The notes beneath the pieces are model-generated. The model had not been told where the DNA came from. It made no database searches and worked only from the letters and a program-made list of their open reading frames with translations. From positions 4,588,001 through 4,652,000 of the forward strand of contig CM074130.1 of the NCBI GenBank assembly GCA_037178625.1: DNA of 64,000 nucleotides, given 5' to 3'. This DNA is from Skeletonema tropicum. Lineage: Eukaryota > Bacillariophyta > Thalassiosirophyceae > Thalassiosirales > Thalassiosiraceae. How positions within the stretch are numbered: position 1 is the first letter of the stretch; every line of letters begins with the position of its first letter. The position numbers and the translations under genes are program-made. Positions 54,235-64,000 of the stretch are shown in pieces.

Positions 54235-55081
54235 AAATTTGCCAGAAATGAGAAGACTTTGTGCCATTGCAGATTGAGACGACATCTTGATTTCGAGCAA
54301 GCGGCACCACCTTCTCAGTAGATAAGCACGAAAAACGATGATGCAGATCACTCTAGCTAGCTAAATATACCTCAAGCAGTTCATCATCGTTTGTGTGGAT
54401 GAGCTGTCGGTCGTTGGTGTGGATAGTGGATACCATCAAGAATATACGGTCAGTGCAGGGAAATGAGGTTGAGGTAAAACCGATGTTGACAGCTATGAAG
54501 CTTGAGAGACGTAAAGAGCAAGAGAGGATTGTTTCAACCTGTCAAAGAAGCAATAGGGAAGAATGATAATAAAAGTAAGATCGAGCAGCCAAAGCTAACC
54601 TGTGAGTAGTAATGTTCAGTATAGCTCATTGAAGGAATGTTGGAGATACCTGTTGGTTCAATTGCCCGATGCATCTATGACAACAAAACTCATCCTTTCA
54701 CTTTAATCTCTTATGCTACTGCCCATACACACCTACTCGTACACACACTAAGTGAGTGCCGATGATCGACTGTGCGTGAGCATGTGATGGAGATCATTCA
54801 TGGTCAAATGCTATGACACTGGCAGCCTGCTCATAAACATTCTACTTATTAAAATATCATTGCATAATTTTATGCAGCGCAAGGGGATGCTGTCACGATA
54901 CCAGAGACAAACCTGAGCACCGCACTGAGTGCGAATTCTGCATCGACGATCGATCGACGTTACACACTCTACCCAGCGGCCACTCCGTCACGTCGCCATG
55001 GCGATGCAACACACTATCTACACAGTTGCAATCAACAACAAATAAGTGTGCAGAAGATAACTCCTCACTAATATTACTATC
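54235..55081. other. 5' region of the LRR gene, no gene seen
   Basis: Short frames only. The region just upstream of ATG 55082 presumably holds the promoter; no clear element recognised. Confidence 0.4.
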
Positions 55082-58000
55082 ATGGACGACAATAATAATA
55101 TCACCTCCACCGCTGAAATGATGACGGAACGGCATCGCCTTCTCGAAGAGCTTTTGACGGAGGCGCTCAAAAAAAATAATCAGTTGGCCGGCGCTTCGAC
55201 AGATCTCCTCATGACGTTGCTGCTCCTTCGTTTACTGAAGGAGAGAGGGGATGGGGGGCGAGCAATGTTACTATTTGATGATGCGGCATTCGATCAGCAG
55301 TTGATGGATGCAGTTGCCGCCACAAGGTCGGAGATAAAATCTGCAGACGAGAAGAAATTGAGCAAGGCCGCTGCGAAGGCCAAGCGAAAGAAGAAGAAGA
55401 AGAGGGCCAATCATTATTTGTGGCTGATTGGTGGAATTCTTTCGCTAATTATGATGGTTAATTTTGGCTCCGTCACGACAATGATTCCCCCCTTCTCGCT
55501 AATTCATCAAATTGGTGCATCGGAGGAGGGGGAAGCTCCTCCAGCATTTCGGCCGTCTGCATCAAGATCTCTTCGTCATCGATCGAATAATGATAATGCA
55601 GCATCGCCCTCCGAAATTATTGTCAGTCCATTGCCAGTGGTTGTTCCGCCTCCCATCTTCTCACCAGCGGCTGCGAGCAATCATCGTGTGAGATCTGAAG
55701 AATTAAGATCAGCGACATTATGCTTTGACACGCCCAACTGGAAGGATAAATATCGTGATGGGTGTGATTTTTATGAAGAATGGGACGCCTGTTCCGATGC
55801 AGACTACTATGCAGGTGATATGGGACCAGCAACCACACATTGCTGTTTTTGTGAAGGTTTTTCTTTTCCGCCCAGCATCTCTCTCAACCCATCAAGCTCC
55901 CCAACAAAGTCAGCCACTCCTTCAACCTCCCCAACAACATCTCCATCAACTTTTCCAACAAGGTCAGCTACTCCTTCAATCTCCCCAACAATCACAACTT
56001 TTCCAACAAAGTCAGCTACTCCTTCGAGTTCTTCTAAACCGTCAAGCTATCCATCAAGCTATCCATCAACTCCTCCCACTAACTCTCTCAATCCATCAAG
56101 CTCTCCATCGATTTCATCTAGTCCGACGCAGTTCTGTTTGGACACTCCCAACTGGGAGGATTATTATGGTAGCGGGTGTGATAGGTATGAAGAATTCCCT
56201 TGGCAGTGTTCTAACGCTGACGAATATGCAGGAGATATGGGACCAGCAACTGATCATTGCTGCCATTGTATTGATAGTGGAACTCGAACTGTAAGTCAAA
56301 TACTGGTTGAAGTCCTGTCCGAGGTTAAAGTTTGATTGAATTCATTATTTGTCTAATTCAATTTTTATGAATTAACAATCAACTTCACAGTGTGAGGATT
56401 AAGGTCGACGTGTCAAGACTACTTTGGTGTGGTGGGTATCAAGGATGTCGTCATGTCACCATTTTGTGAAGAAGCAGAGTCGTGTACCTGTGGAGACCAT
56501 GATCATGATGTCGAAATTGCCTATGATGATGATTGTGTTTTAATATACACTGTTGGGTTGTATAATGATTGCAAATGCGACTTTTGGTCACGTCTTTGCA
56601 AAGATTCAGGAGTGGGAGAAGCTTGTGATTATGCAGCTGAATATTGCTGCGGAGACTACGCGTATGCTGATGATTATTCTTTCTTGTATGATAACAGTCT
56701 GACATGTTACTGCGAATTCTTCAACTATGCTCAGGATGAATTTCAACATGTGTTGACGTCAAAGGCAATTAATATTGGCGAGTTCCTAAATCCTTGTGAT
56801 GATTTGGGGAATTGGGTTGACCTCAGTGATGATGATGAGTGGGAGAGAACAAGCCTGGAGGCAATGTACAATAAAACCAATGGTCCAAAATGGAGAAACA
56901 ATGATGGTTGGATGAATGAGACAATAGATCATTGCCAGTGGTACGGAATATCGTGCAGCGTTGACGGAAGTATCACTCGTATTGACTTGAGGGACAACAA
57001 CCTAGAAGGCCAGTTTCCTGTATACACACGCAACATAGATAAATGGGGGTATCCTGTTCCTGAAAGCGTCTGGTTCGAGGCCAAGTAGGGTTTGGCAAAT
57101 CTATACAAGCTCGACACTATTGATCTGGCCGGTAACAAGCTCCAAGGCACGATCGACTATCGTCCACTCTACAATCTTGCTTCACTGACTCACTTTGATG
57201 TCTCGGGAAACCAGCTCAGTGGATATATGGATGCCCTTGTCACTCCATCAATAATGCACTCCGACTTTAGCAACAACAACTTCACTTCTATGCGTCGATT
57301 TGACAAGTACAAAGGATCCTACCAAACACTACGCTATTGTGACGTGAGCAACAATGCCATTCAACTAAATGCGACTGACCGCCTTGATAACATCCCACCC
57401 AACACTGAGCATTTTTTTGCTCAAAACAATCAAATCTATGGAAGCTTCCCAGACTCAGTGAATGATCTCCCAAAACTACTTCAATTTGACATGTCATCCA
57501 ATGCTCTTTCTGGAAGTCTTCCAGAGTCATTTAATAATATTTCACAGTTGCGTTACTTCAACATGTCATCCAACGCACTCACTGGAAGTCTTCCAGAGTC
57601 ATTGACCAATCTTCCACAGCTACGACAATTCGATATATCATCCAACGCCCTATTCGGGCAGCTCCCTCATTTCGCAGAATCGATTTTGAGTCTCCAAGAG
57701 CTTGACATGTCCAAACAAACAATCGGCTTTACGGGATCAATTCCAGAAGATCTAGGAAGGATCCAATCCCTCAAAGTGTTAAATCTAGCTGGTAACAAGC
57801 TCTCAGGTATTATTCCACCCTCCATTGGAAATGTAGCAGTCCTGGAAATGTTGGATTTGTCCGACAATCTCCTCAGCAGCACGATTCCTCCCGAGCTTGG
57901 ACTACTCAACGGTGAGTATATTTATAATGTCTGTTGTTGCACAATGAATCAGGTATGCTAAAAATTTGCGTTGTCTTTTGTCTGCAGGTGTCTTGAAATG

Positions 58001-60169
58001 TCTTGATCTTTCAAATAATGACTTGACTGGAGTTATTCCTTCTGAGATTGGTAATCTTCAGCGTGCTTCAATCCTCTTGGAAGGTAATTTCTTCCACAAT
58101 TCATCTGAAGCTGCCCCACTCAGTCTTTGTATGTTGCGTAGTGTCGAAGATTTTGATCTAGCTAACGACGGCATATTGTGCCCAATCGATCGAAGAGCCT
58201 TGAGTGATTTTTTTGATTCAGCCAAGGGTGCAGAGTGGACGGATAGAACCAATTGGCAGCATGAATATACGAGCTGCTGTGATTGGAAGGGGGTCACTTG
58301 TGAGAAGAACACTAACCAGGTGATAGAGCTAAAGCTTAGCAACAATGGCTTGTCGGGGAGATTGAGTGAAAGCATTGGAAATCTAACTTCAATCGAAGTG
58401 TTGGACTTGAGTGACAATGACATTAAGGTGATACTCATGTGTTGAGTGCTGTATTCCATTATTGCCTTTACGTTCATTGCTGACACTTACCAAACATCAT
58501 TGCTGTTCTTGCACTCAACTCACAGGGATCAATCCCAACAGAGATTGGCCTACTTTCCAATCTCACTTACCTGCGCCTCAGTTACAATTCTTTTACTGGA
58601 GCGGCACCCGAAGGCTTGGGAAGGATGGGAAACCTCGAACTGCTTCAACTTCAAAGCAACAGGATTACTCGAATACCGAATATACCACAAATAGTCGAGA
58701 GTGTATTTTACGCCAAATCCACATTCGTCACAGACTGCGGCGTGCCATCTGCGTTTGAAAATCCTCTTCAGTGTGATAATTGTACCATGTGCTGTAAGTA
58801 CTCATGTGATTGCTCGATTCCGATTCGTATTATCTGCTCTTCACAATATCTCTCACCAAGATTTTACTACATTGAAACCACGTTCCAGGTAACGCAAATG
58901 AGGATTGTTATCCCCAACAAAGCACAGTAGTTGCAGAAAAATTAGGCCTTACCTATGTCACATTTGCCATTGTTCTTTTTGCTTCTTTGGTTGCATTTGG
59001 CTGCGTGGTCGTCCTGGGTTTATATCTCTTCAGAAAACGTAGGAATGATGGAAACCTAACGAGATCTACGGAAGAGAGACTTGAGAAAGATGACAAATAT
59101 GCATTGAGTCGAATTGGAAATGAATCAGTATATTCTTACTTCGTAAAACAGAGTCGTGCTGGTTGGCTGGTAGCTTTCACTACACTTGGCATACAGGTTG
59201 CAAGTCTCATCTTCTTCATCATGGCGTCAGAGCCCAACTTGCAAGATGACAAAATCGACATACAATTTACGTGGAAATGTCCTCGTGACTCAGCCAAATG
59301 CAGGAACACAGCCGATTTGACCAATGTGGGCTGGTTCATTTTCTCCATGTTAATGATTGCCAATCTTGCAAAGGATTCTATTGATGGATCCAAGTTGATA
59401 TATCATTCATCGAAAACGAGGCACCCCATCGGCGCAAGGATTCGATATTTCATTGGCGGGATAGGCTTGTGTTCGATTACACTATTTGCCTTATATGTAA
59501 GTTGTTGCAGTGATGTCTGTCATATTATCCTTTTTGCTCTTGCACCTGAATGACATTTTCTCTGTGTCACACTTGGAACTTCACCCTCGCCTCGTTCAGG
59601 TTAGTACCGTATACAACAAGGTAATCGCAACGGGCAATACTGATATTATCGTTAACCCAGTAATCGTACTGTTTGTGATGGATTTGGACGAATGGATCTT
59701 TGCTTCGTTGAAAGCATGCAATCGGAAATGGACCGCACATTCGTCTGATTCGGAATCTAGTTCTGGTTCGGAATCTAGTTCTGAAGAGGCAGACGCAGAG
59801 AAGGAAGGTGCAATCGAGGAAATGAAGGAGGAGATTGCACTTCAAAAGGTGCAGCTTGCGTCGCAGCAGGAGGAGCTCATGCGTCAGAAGGATCAGTTGG
59901 CAAGACAAACTGGCGAGATTGCAATGCTCCGCGATACTGTGCAAACAATACAGGATACTCTTGCTGCATCAGTCGGATCTATCCCTCAAAGCCCTTCCAA
60001 CGAAAGCGTGACTGCGCATACATCCGAATTGGATGGTCCTATTTCGGAGAGGGATTCAGAGAATGATGGTCTAGTGAATGACTCTGAAGACTTAGCTTCC
60101 GAAGGTTTATACCTTCACCGGGAGGAGGAGGAGGAGATTAGAATAACCTCTGATACGGAACGAATTTGA
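55082..60169 (+). CDS. Chimeric LRR membrane protein gene, six exons, interrupted by a frameshift and a TAG
   Basis: Exons: 55082-56290, 56391-57911, 57988-58427, 58526-58793, 58889-59496, 59600-60169; all GT-AG. Exon 1: cytosolic Lys-rich start, a membrane segment (LWLIGGILSLIMMVNF), then two copies of a Cys-rich module (DTPNWxDxY..GCDxYE...HCCxC) joined by a Ser/Thr/Pro linker. Exons 2-4: more Cys-rich sequence and two blocks of plant-type LRRs (LKVLNLAGNKLSGIIPPSIG). Exon 5: a membrane helix, then exons 5-6 with about four more hydrophobic segments and a coiled coil (EEMKEEIALQKVQLASQQEE). Two defects: a one-base loss near 56398-56401 just inside exon 2, and TAG 57086-57088 inside the LRRs. 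Without read-through or assembly error it is a pseudogene. It is probably a surface receptor or adhesion protein; no kinase domain is seen. If taken as separate products, exon 1 alone would give a 406-residue protein ending at 56402. Confidence 0.75.
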
Positions 60170-61062
60170 GGAGTCGCATTACATGTACATCCGATAGGTG
60201 ATAGCTGTAACGCGAAGTGCTCTGCTACATTTTATTGTAAAGATATGTTAAATTAGGGATTACAAGAAGTAAAGCTAGGTAAAAGTTCAGTTCAGATGTG
60301 TGTCAAGCGATGCGGAATAGTCGCTGTTGCCACAGCCACGCCACAAATCCTTCCAAGGCTGACTAAAGATTTGGGTCAGGTCACTACATCTTATTTTGTT
60401 ATGCTTCAGACTCAAGTGCGTGTGGCTGTAGTGCCCGCTTACATCTCCCAATTCAGCAGCCTTCGAACCTACCACCTCAACACACTTCTATTCTTCCTTT
60501 CTGCTTCTGCCTTGTTGTTCTACTTCATAACATATTTCAACTGGATGATTCTTTCCATTCTTCGTTTATCATTTATCATGTTCTGTATCTGTGAAGGGCC
60601 CATGTTTGTGACAGTTTCCAGCCTAAAGTCTCATTTCTGTCTTTTGTGCCTGATTGCAAGATTGATGCCATCCAATCAAATGATTTTGCTCCAACATGTC
60701 GTCAGTAGGCAGAGATGAAGAGCAAACCACACAGTCACCAAGCTGTGCGCTTTCTGGTTGTTTGGATACATAGGTGGGCGTTTCATGAGTCTTATTCGTG
60801 CTGTGCCTCTAGAGTGTTTTGGCGACATGCATTGAGCTTTTGCTACCATACGCCAAAGGAAGCACAGCGTGATGTGTCATTCCAGAAGAATCTCCTCCCG
60901 CAAGAGGGAGTCGTTCGGACATTTGCAAACCTTTGCGTAGCTATCTGCCGAACGAATCTTGAGAAGCCTTCTGTTGATGTTGTGGTGAAATGTGAAATCA
61001 TCTCTTTCATTTCGACAATAAACTATCGTACATATCATATCACTGCGGTTGCCTCATTCAGA
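60170..61062. other. Intergenic, no gene seen
   Basis: A 140-codon plus frame (60296-60718) is open but has no start context, domain or sensible composition. The in-frame upstream extension of the next gene (60715-61062) also lacks support, so I start that gene at 61063. Confidence 0.4.
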
Positions 61063-62493
61063 ATGACATCCTCTCTGGCTGCGGCGCTAGCTGCATCCAA
61101 ACAAAGGAGCTCTGCCGCCACCTCCTTTTCCATTGGGGACAACAAAACTCAATCAAGCAATGATAATCATAACACTCCTCCCGCCCCCTCTGTTGGATCG
61201 GCTCATCGATCGGATCAAAATATTCAGCAAAGTGGAAATAAATTTTTATCAGCTTCAATGAAACCATCTTCGTTATCGGCGGCAATAAATCCTACTCCGT
61301 CCACAGCAGCGACGAAGCCACCGTCCAATCATTCAGTCGAGCACCACAAAACAGCTCGCAATAACAATTTAATCGACGGCAACAATTATGAGAAAGGCGG
61401 TCCTATGAAATCCAAGCCTGCGACGTCTTCGTTGGCTGCAAAATTGAAGCATCATCGGGGCAACACATCGCAAAACAATAATGACAAGAGCAGTAACAAG
61501 AGCAGCAAGCAGGTGAAGAATGCAAAAACCAAAAAGACACATCAAAAGAAAAAGAAGATGGATCAAGGTAGTGCACAGCAACATGACAATGAGGAGGGAG
61601 CGGGGACAATTGTCTTTCTTTGTGATTTGCCCAGCAGTAGTAGCGATGATGAAGATGATGGAATATCACATCATCAACATGGTAAAGGCAAAGGAAATCG
61701 ACGAGGAGGAAACAATACTGTGCACGGACAGCAGCGAAATGCCAGGTCGAAACAGAATGCTGGTCGGGGAGGAGGAACTGTGAAATCATCGCTACGAGGT
61801 ACTCCTGGGAAAGAGGGTGAGCAACAACACTCAGGACATCCGACGCTTGGAAAAGACAATCGAGGGGCTACAAATAATAATAACAGTCACAAAGTGAACA
61901 ATGATACTCCAGCGAAGAAGACAAGTTCAAATGCAGCAAGTCAAAGCAATAGCAACAACAATAATTCGACGGGTCTCAAGCCAACACCATGGGCAAAGAA
62001 TGCCAACGACATCCAAAATGAGCTTGAGAAACATCCTCATCATCGGGGTCAAAAGCAGCAACATCGTGAGAGGAGGCGAGAGGATGGTGGGAATGGACCT
62101 ACTCGAACATCCATGAACAATGGTGGAGGTGGTAGACGACATGGGAATAGGAATAATGATTGTTCTCGTACGCACGAGGGCAATACTACAGCGCGACACA
62201 ACAAGAACAACAGCAACACAAAGACTCATCAGAGCAACTCCTGCATGGCATTTGGTGGTACTACGAGTAGAGGAGCAAGCAACACCTATTCCAACTCCAA
62301 CACGCCCTCGTCTGCTGTCAGAGGACACAAGAATCTTAACTTGTCTACGGAACAAACGATTGTAGCTACGACGCCTGCTGCTTCTGCAACTGCAACTGCA
62401 ACAACAACTACTTATCCTACAACAGTCAAGCTAGAATCAGCACAGATCAAGGGTCGATGGGCTGATGAAGATAGCAGTGATGATGAAGATTGA
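61063..62493 (+). CDS. Asn/Ser/Gln-rich disordered protein with a conserved-looking acidic C-terminus
   Basis: This is a 476-residue single-exon frame from ATG 61063 (MTSSLAAALAASKQRS), chosen because the sequence before it is not protein-like. It has long Asn, His, Lys and Gly-rich tracts, two basic clusters (KKTHQKKKKMDQ, KGKGNRRGG), an acidic Ser/Asp patch (LPSSSSDDEDD), a PTPWAKNANDIQNELE stretch and the end KGRWADEDSSDDED. Composition suggests a nuclear or RNA-associated disordered protein. The WADE-type acidic tail resembles tails of some RNA-binding or translation-related proteins, but I cannot name a family. Confidence 0.65.
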   Translation: MTSSLAAALAASKQRSSAATSFSIGDNKTQSSNDNHNTPPAPSVGSAHRSDQNIQQSGNKFLSASMKPSSLSAAINPTPSTAATKPPSNHSVEHHKTARNNNLIDGNNYEKGGPMKSKPATSSLAAKLKHHRGNTSQNNNDKSSNKSSKQVKNAKTKKTHQKKKKMDQGSAQQHDNEEGAGTIVFLCDLPSSSSDDEDDGISHHQHGKGKGNRRGGNNTVHGQQRNARSKQNAGRGGGTVKSSLRGTPGKEGEQQHSGHPTLGKDNRGATNNNNSHKVNNDTPAKKTSSNAASQSNSNNNNSTGLKPTPWAKNANDIQNELEKHPHHRGQKQQHRERRREDGGNGPTRTSMNNGGGGRRHGNRNNDCSRTHEGNTTARHNKNNSNTKTHQSNSCMAFGGTTSRGASNTYSNSNTPSSAVRGHKNLNLSTEQTIVATTPAASATATATTTTYPTTVKLESAQIKGRWADEDSSDDED

Positions 62494-62952
62494 GGTAGAA
62501 AGAAAGGTAGAAGTATCTGTTCACTATGAAGCATTTTTGGATTGTAATCGTGTCTTTGATTTCGCAGTTGCATCGGTATCCCTCATACTATAGAAGTAGT
62601 CTATTTAATAACTTGTCACTGCACACTAATGTATACAGCTTCGTCGTCAGCTTAGTAGCAAGTTATTTTAACTTGAATCGAAAGTATCCGGAGCCTTGGA
62701 TGTATCGTAGGAGATTATTATCCGAAGGAGTCGTCGAATATTTTTGTGCAGGGGATGGAACTGTTCTGTCATTGTATATGTACGCTGGCTACAAGATTCT
62801 CCAAAACGAGAAAAACTGTCATTTGAACGCATTCAAAATGATGCGACAGGACTGAATGAGAAATAAAGACACGAACTGTGCACTCTCGCCGGCCATCTCT
62901 TCATTCTTCATTCTGCCACCAACAATCATCCTTGTATGTAGCCAACGACAAT
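62494..62952. other. Intergenic, one dispersed 20-bp motif
   Basis: The motif TGGCTACAAGATTCTCCAAA (about 62786-62805) is shared with 48959 and 53847. A 109-codon plus frame (62526-62855) spans it but shows no domain. Confidence 0.4.
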
Positions 62953-64000
62953 ATGAGCATTGGTGGTCGATCCTCCTCACCCACCGAAGCAAACAGCGGT
63001 GGCGGCGGCGCAAGAATAATGTCGTCCACCAATAATAATGAAGATGATGCCACCAATGACAATCACCTCCCATCATCATCATCATCAAAATCGACACAAG
63101 CAGCAGCAATGCCGTCCACTCAAATGGATGTGCGCTGCCGCAATACTACTAACAATTCGTCGTCGAAACGAAGAAGATCCGTTTTATTGACCGCTTTTTT
63201 ATTCGTAGCGATAGCTTTATTTATCGGAGGTTATTACAGTGACTGGTTAGTATCCAAATTCGGTATCGGAGGCGGTAGTGATCACTTCTTGACAACTTCT
63301 GCCGCCGCTTCGTCAATCAACGAACCAAGCGATGGCAGCAGCACCGACAACAATAATGACAACGACGACGAATCGACCGACAACAACGACGACGACGATA
63401 AAAACAACAAAGGATCCCAAAAGGGAGTTCAATCGTCCATTAAAAAACACAAAAATGCCAACCGCGGCTTGGAAGGCACGGTAGTCAAAAGTATGAATCG
63501 GGGCTATCCTCTGAAGACGTATTTGGAGGAGGATTTGACCATGTATGTGGACAGTAGTGATGATGATGAGGAAGAGGAGGAGGAGGAAAGTGAAGATGAG
63601 GATAGTGAAGATGCTGAGCACGTTCTACAAGAGGAGGTGGAGGAGGAGGATGAGGGGGAGTTGAGTTTGGAGGATCATTCTTCTTCTTCTTCAACTACTA
63701 GTTCCAATAATGCCAACAAACACAGCAAACAAACACAACAACAACAGAAGCAACAGCAGCAGGAAGAAGAGGAAGAGGAAGATTTTTATGATGCAACTGT
63801 AGCATCCAAAAAGGCACAACAAATTGCCATTCAAGCCGCTGCTGCCGCTCTATCATCCTCCTCTAATAATGCCACCACGGCAGATAATATTGAAGCGGCA
63901 ACCACAGCTGCCAAGGCGATTATGGAATTGATGAAGAATAAGAAGGATGTGGAGAATCATCCGAGGCTTTGGGAGAGTGGAGAGGAGGCTGTGATTAAGA
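62953..64000 (+). CDS. N-terminal part of a type II membrane protein, 3' end outside window
   Basis: The frame is open from ATG 62953 to the right edge (349 codons), with no intron needed. A Ser/Asn-rich cytosolic start and a basic KRRR cluster precede one membrane segment (SVLLTAFLFVAIALFIGGYY, about residues 76-95). The lumenal part seen is a long acidic stem with poly-Asp/Glu, poly-Ser, poly-Gln and Ala-rich tracts, ending NHPRLWESGEEAVIK. Topology and stem are typical of Golgi enzymes such as glycosyltransferases, but the catalytic domain, if any, is beyond the window. Not in doubt as a coding region; function open. Confidence 0.7.
   Translation, partial: MSIGGRSSSPTEANSGGGGARIMSSTNNNEDDATNDNHLPSSSSSKSTQAAAMPSTQMDVRCRNTTNNSSSKRRRSVLLTAFLFVAIALFIGGYYSDWLVSKFGIGGGSDHFLTTSAAASSINEPSDGSSTDNNNDNDDESTDNNDDDDKNNKGSQKGVQSSIKKHKNANRGLEGTVVKSMNRGYPLKTYLEEDLTMYVDSSDDDEEEEEEESEDEDSEDAEHVLQEEVEEEDEGELSLEDHSSSSSTTSSNNANKHSKQTQQQQKQQQQEEEEEEDFYDATVASKKAQQIAIQAAAAALSSSSNNATTADNIEAATTAAKAIMELMKNKKDVENHPRLWESGEEAVIK

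Noticed and set aside
60296..60718. 140-codon plus frame upstream of the Asn-rich gene
   Set aside because: Composition is like random intergenic sequence and no link to neighbouring exons was found.

Overview
The window looks like nuclear DNA of a diatom, probably a centric one of the Thalassiosira/Skeletonema/Cyclotella kind. The basis is short GT-AG introns of about 75-240 bp, MYND-finger/Sel1 proteins, Ser/Thr/Pro 'PTxSPS' linkers, chimeric LRR membrane proteins, a membrane-anchored sulfotransferase and a plastid-type DEAD-box helicase. The organism is an inference; no marker gene is present. No rRNA, confident tRNA or CRISPR array was seen.

Positions 1-23,680 are a recent tandem array of two single-copy-like cassettes, each preceded by the same ~1.8-kb segment, here called S. 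The order is [X, S, M] [S, X, S, M] [S stub]. X encodes a 568-residue basic/acidic protein with one IQ motif. M encodes a polytopic membrane protein with an acidic repeat tail and a very basic C-terminus. The two X copies are almost identical (offset 14,266 bp). The two M copies differ by a 5' frameshift, an in-frame TAG and repeat number. A 2,185-bp terminal-inverted-repeat transposon sits in the first unit, and the second unit keeps the unoccupied target. Downstream of each M lies a region with good plus-strand splice signals but little plus-strand coding potential; in the first unit it includes a triplicated exon-intron cassette.

Positions 23,700-36,650 hold decayed repeats, a minus-strand type II sulfotransferase (26.0-27.6 kb), a foldback MITE (28.4-28.9 kb), a two-exon Cys-rich protein (29.4-30.3 kb), a minus-strand DEAD-box helicase (31.0-33.4 kb), and a truncated pseudogene copy of the C-terminal half of the LRR gene found 25 kb downstream.

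Positions 36,658-46,202 are one eight-exon gene for a secreted protein of about 2,913 residues. It joins DUF1800 and DUF1501, which are separate neighbouring genes in bacteria, and adds four discoidin-like modules. Two of these are a near-identical 636-bp internal duplication.

Positions 46,200-54,300 are a decayed gene neighbourhood: two broken MYND/Sel1 genes, a P450 relic, an intact CYP4-like P450 (50.75-52.44 kb), a 708-bp hAT-type element with an 8-bp target duplication, and a 333-bp TA-flanked MITE.

Positions 55,082-60,169 carry a six-exon LRR membrane protein gene interrupted by one frameshift and one TAG. It is followed by a disordered Asn-rich protein (61.06-62.49 kb) and the start of a type II membrane protein that runs off the right edge.
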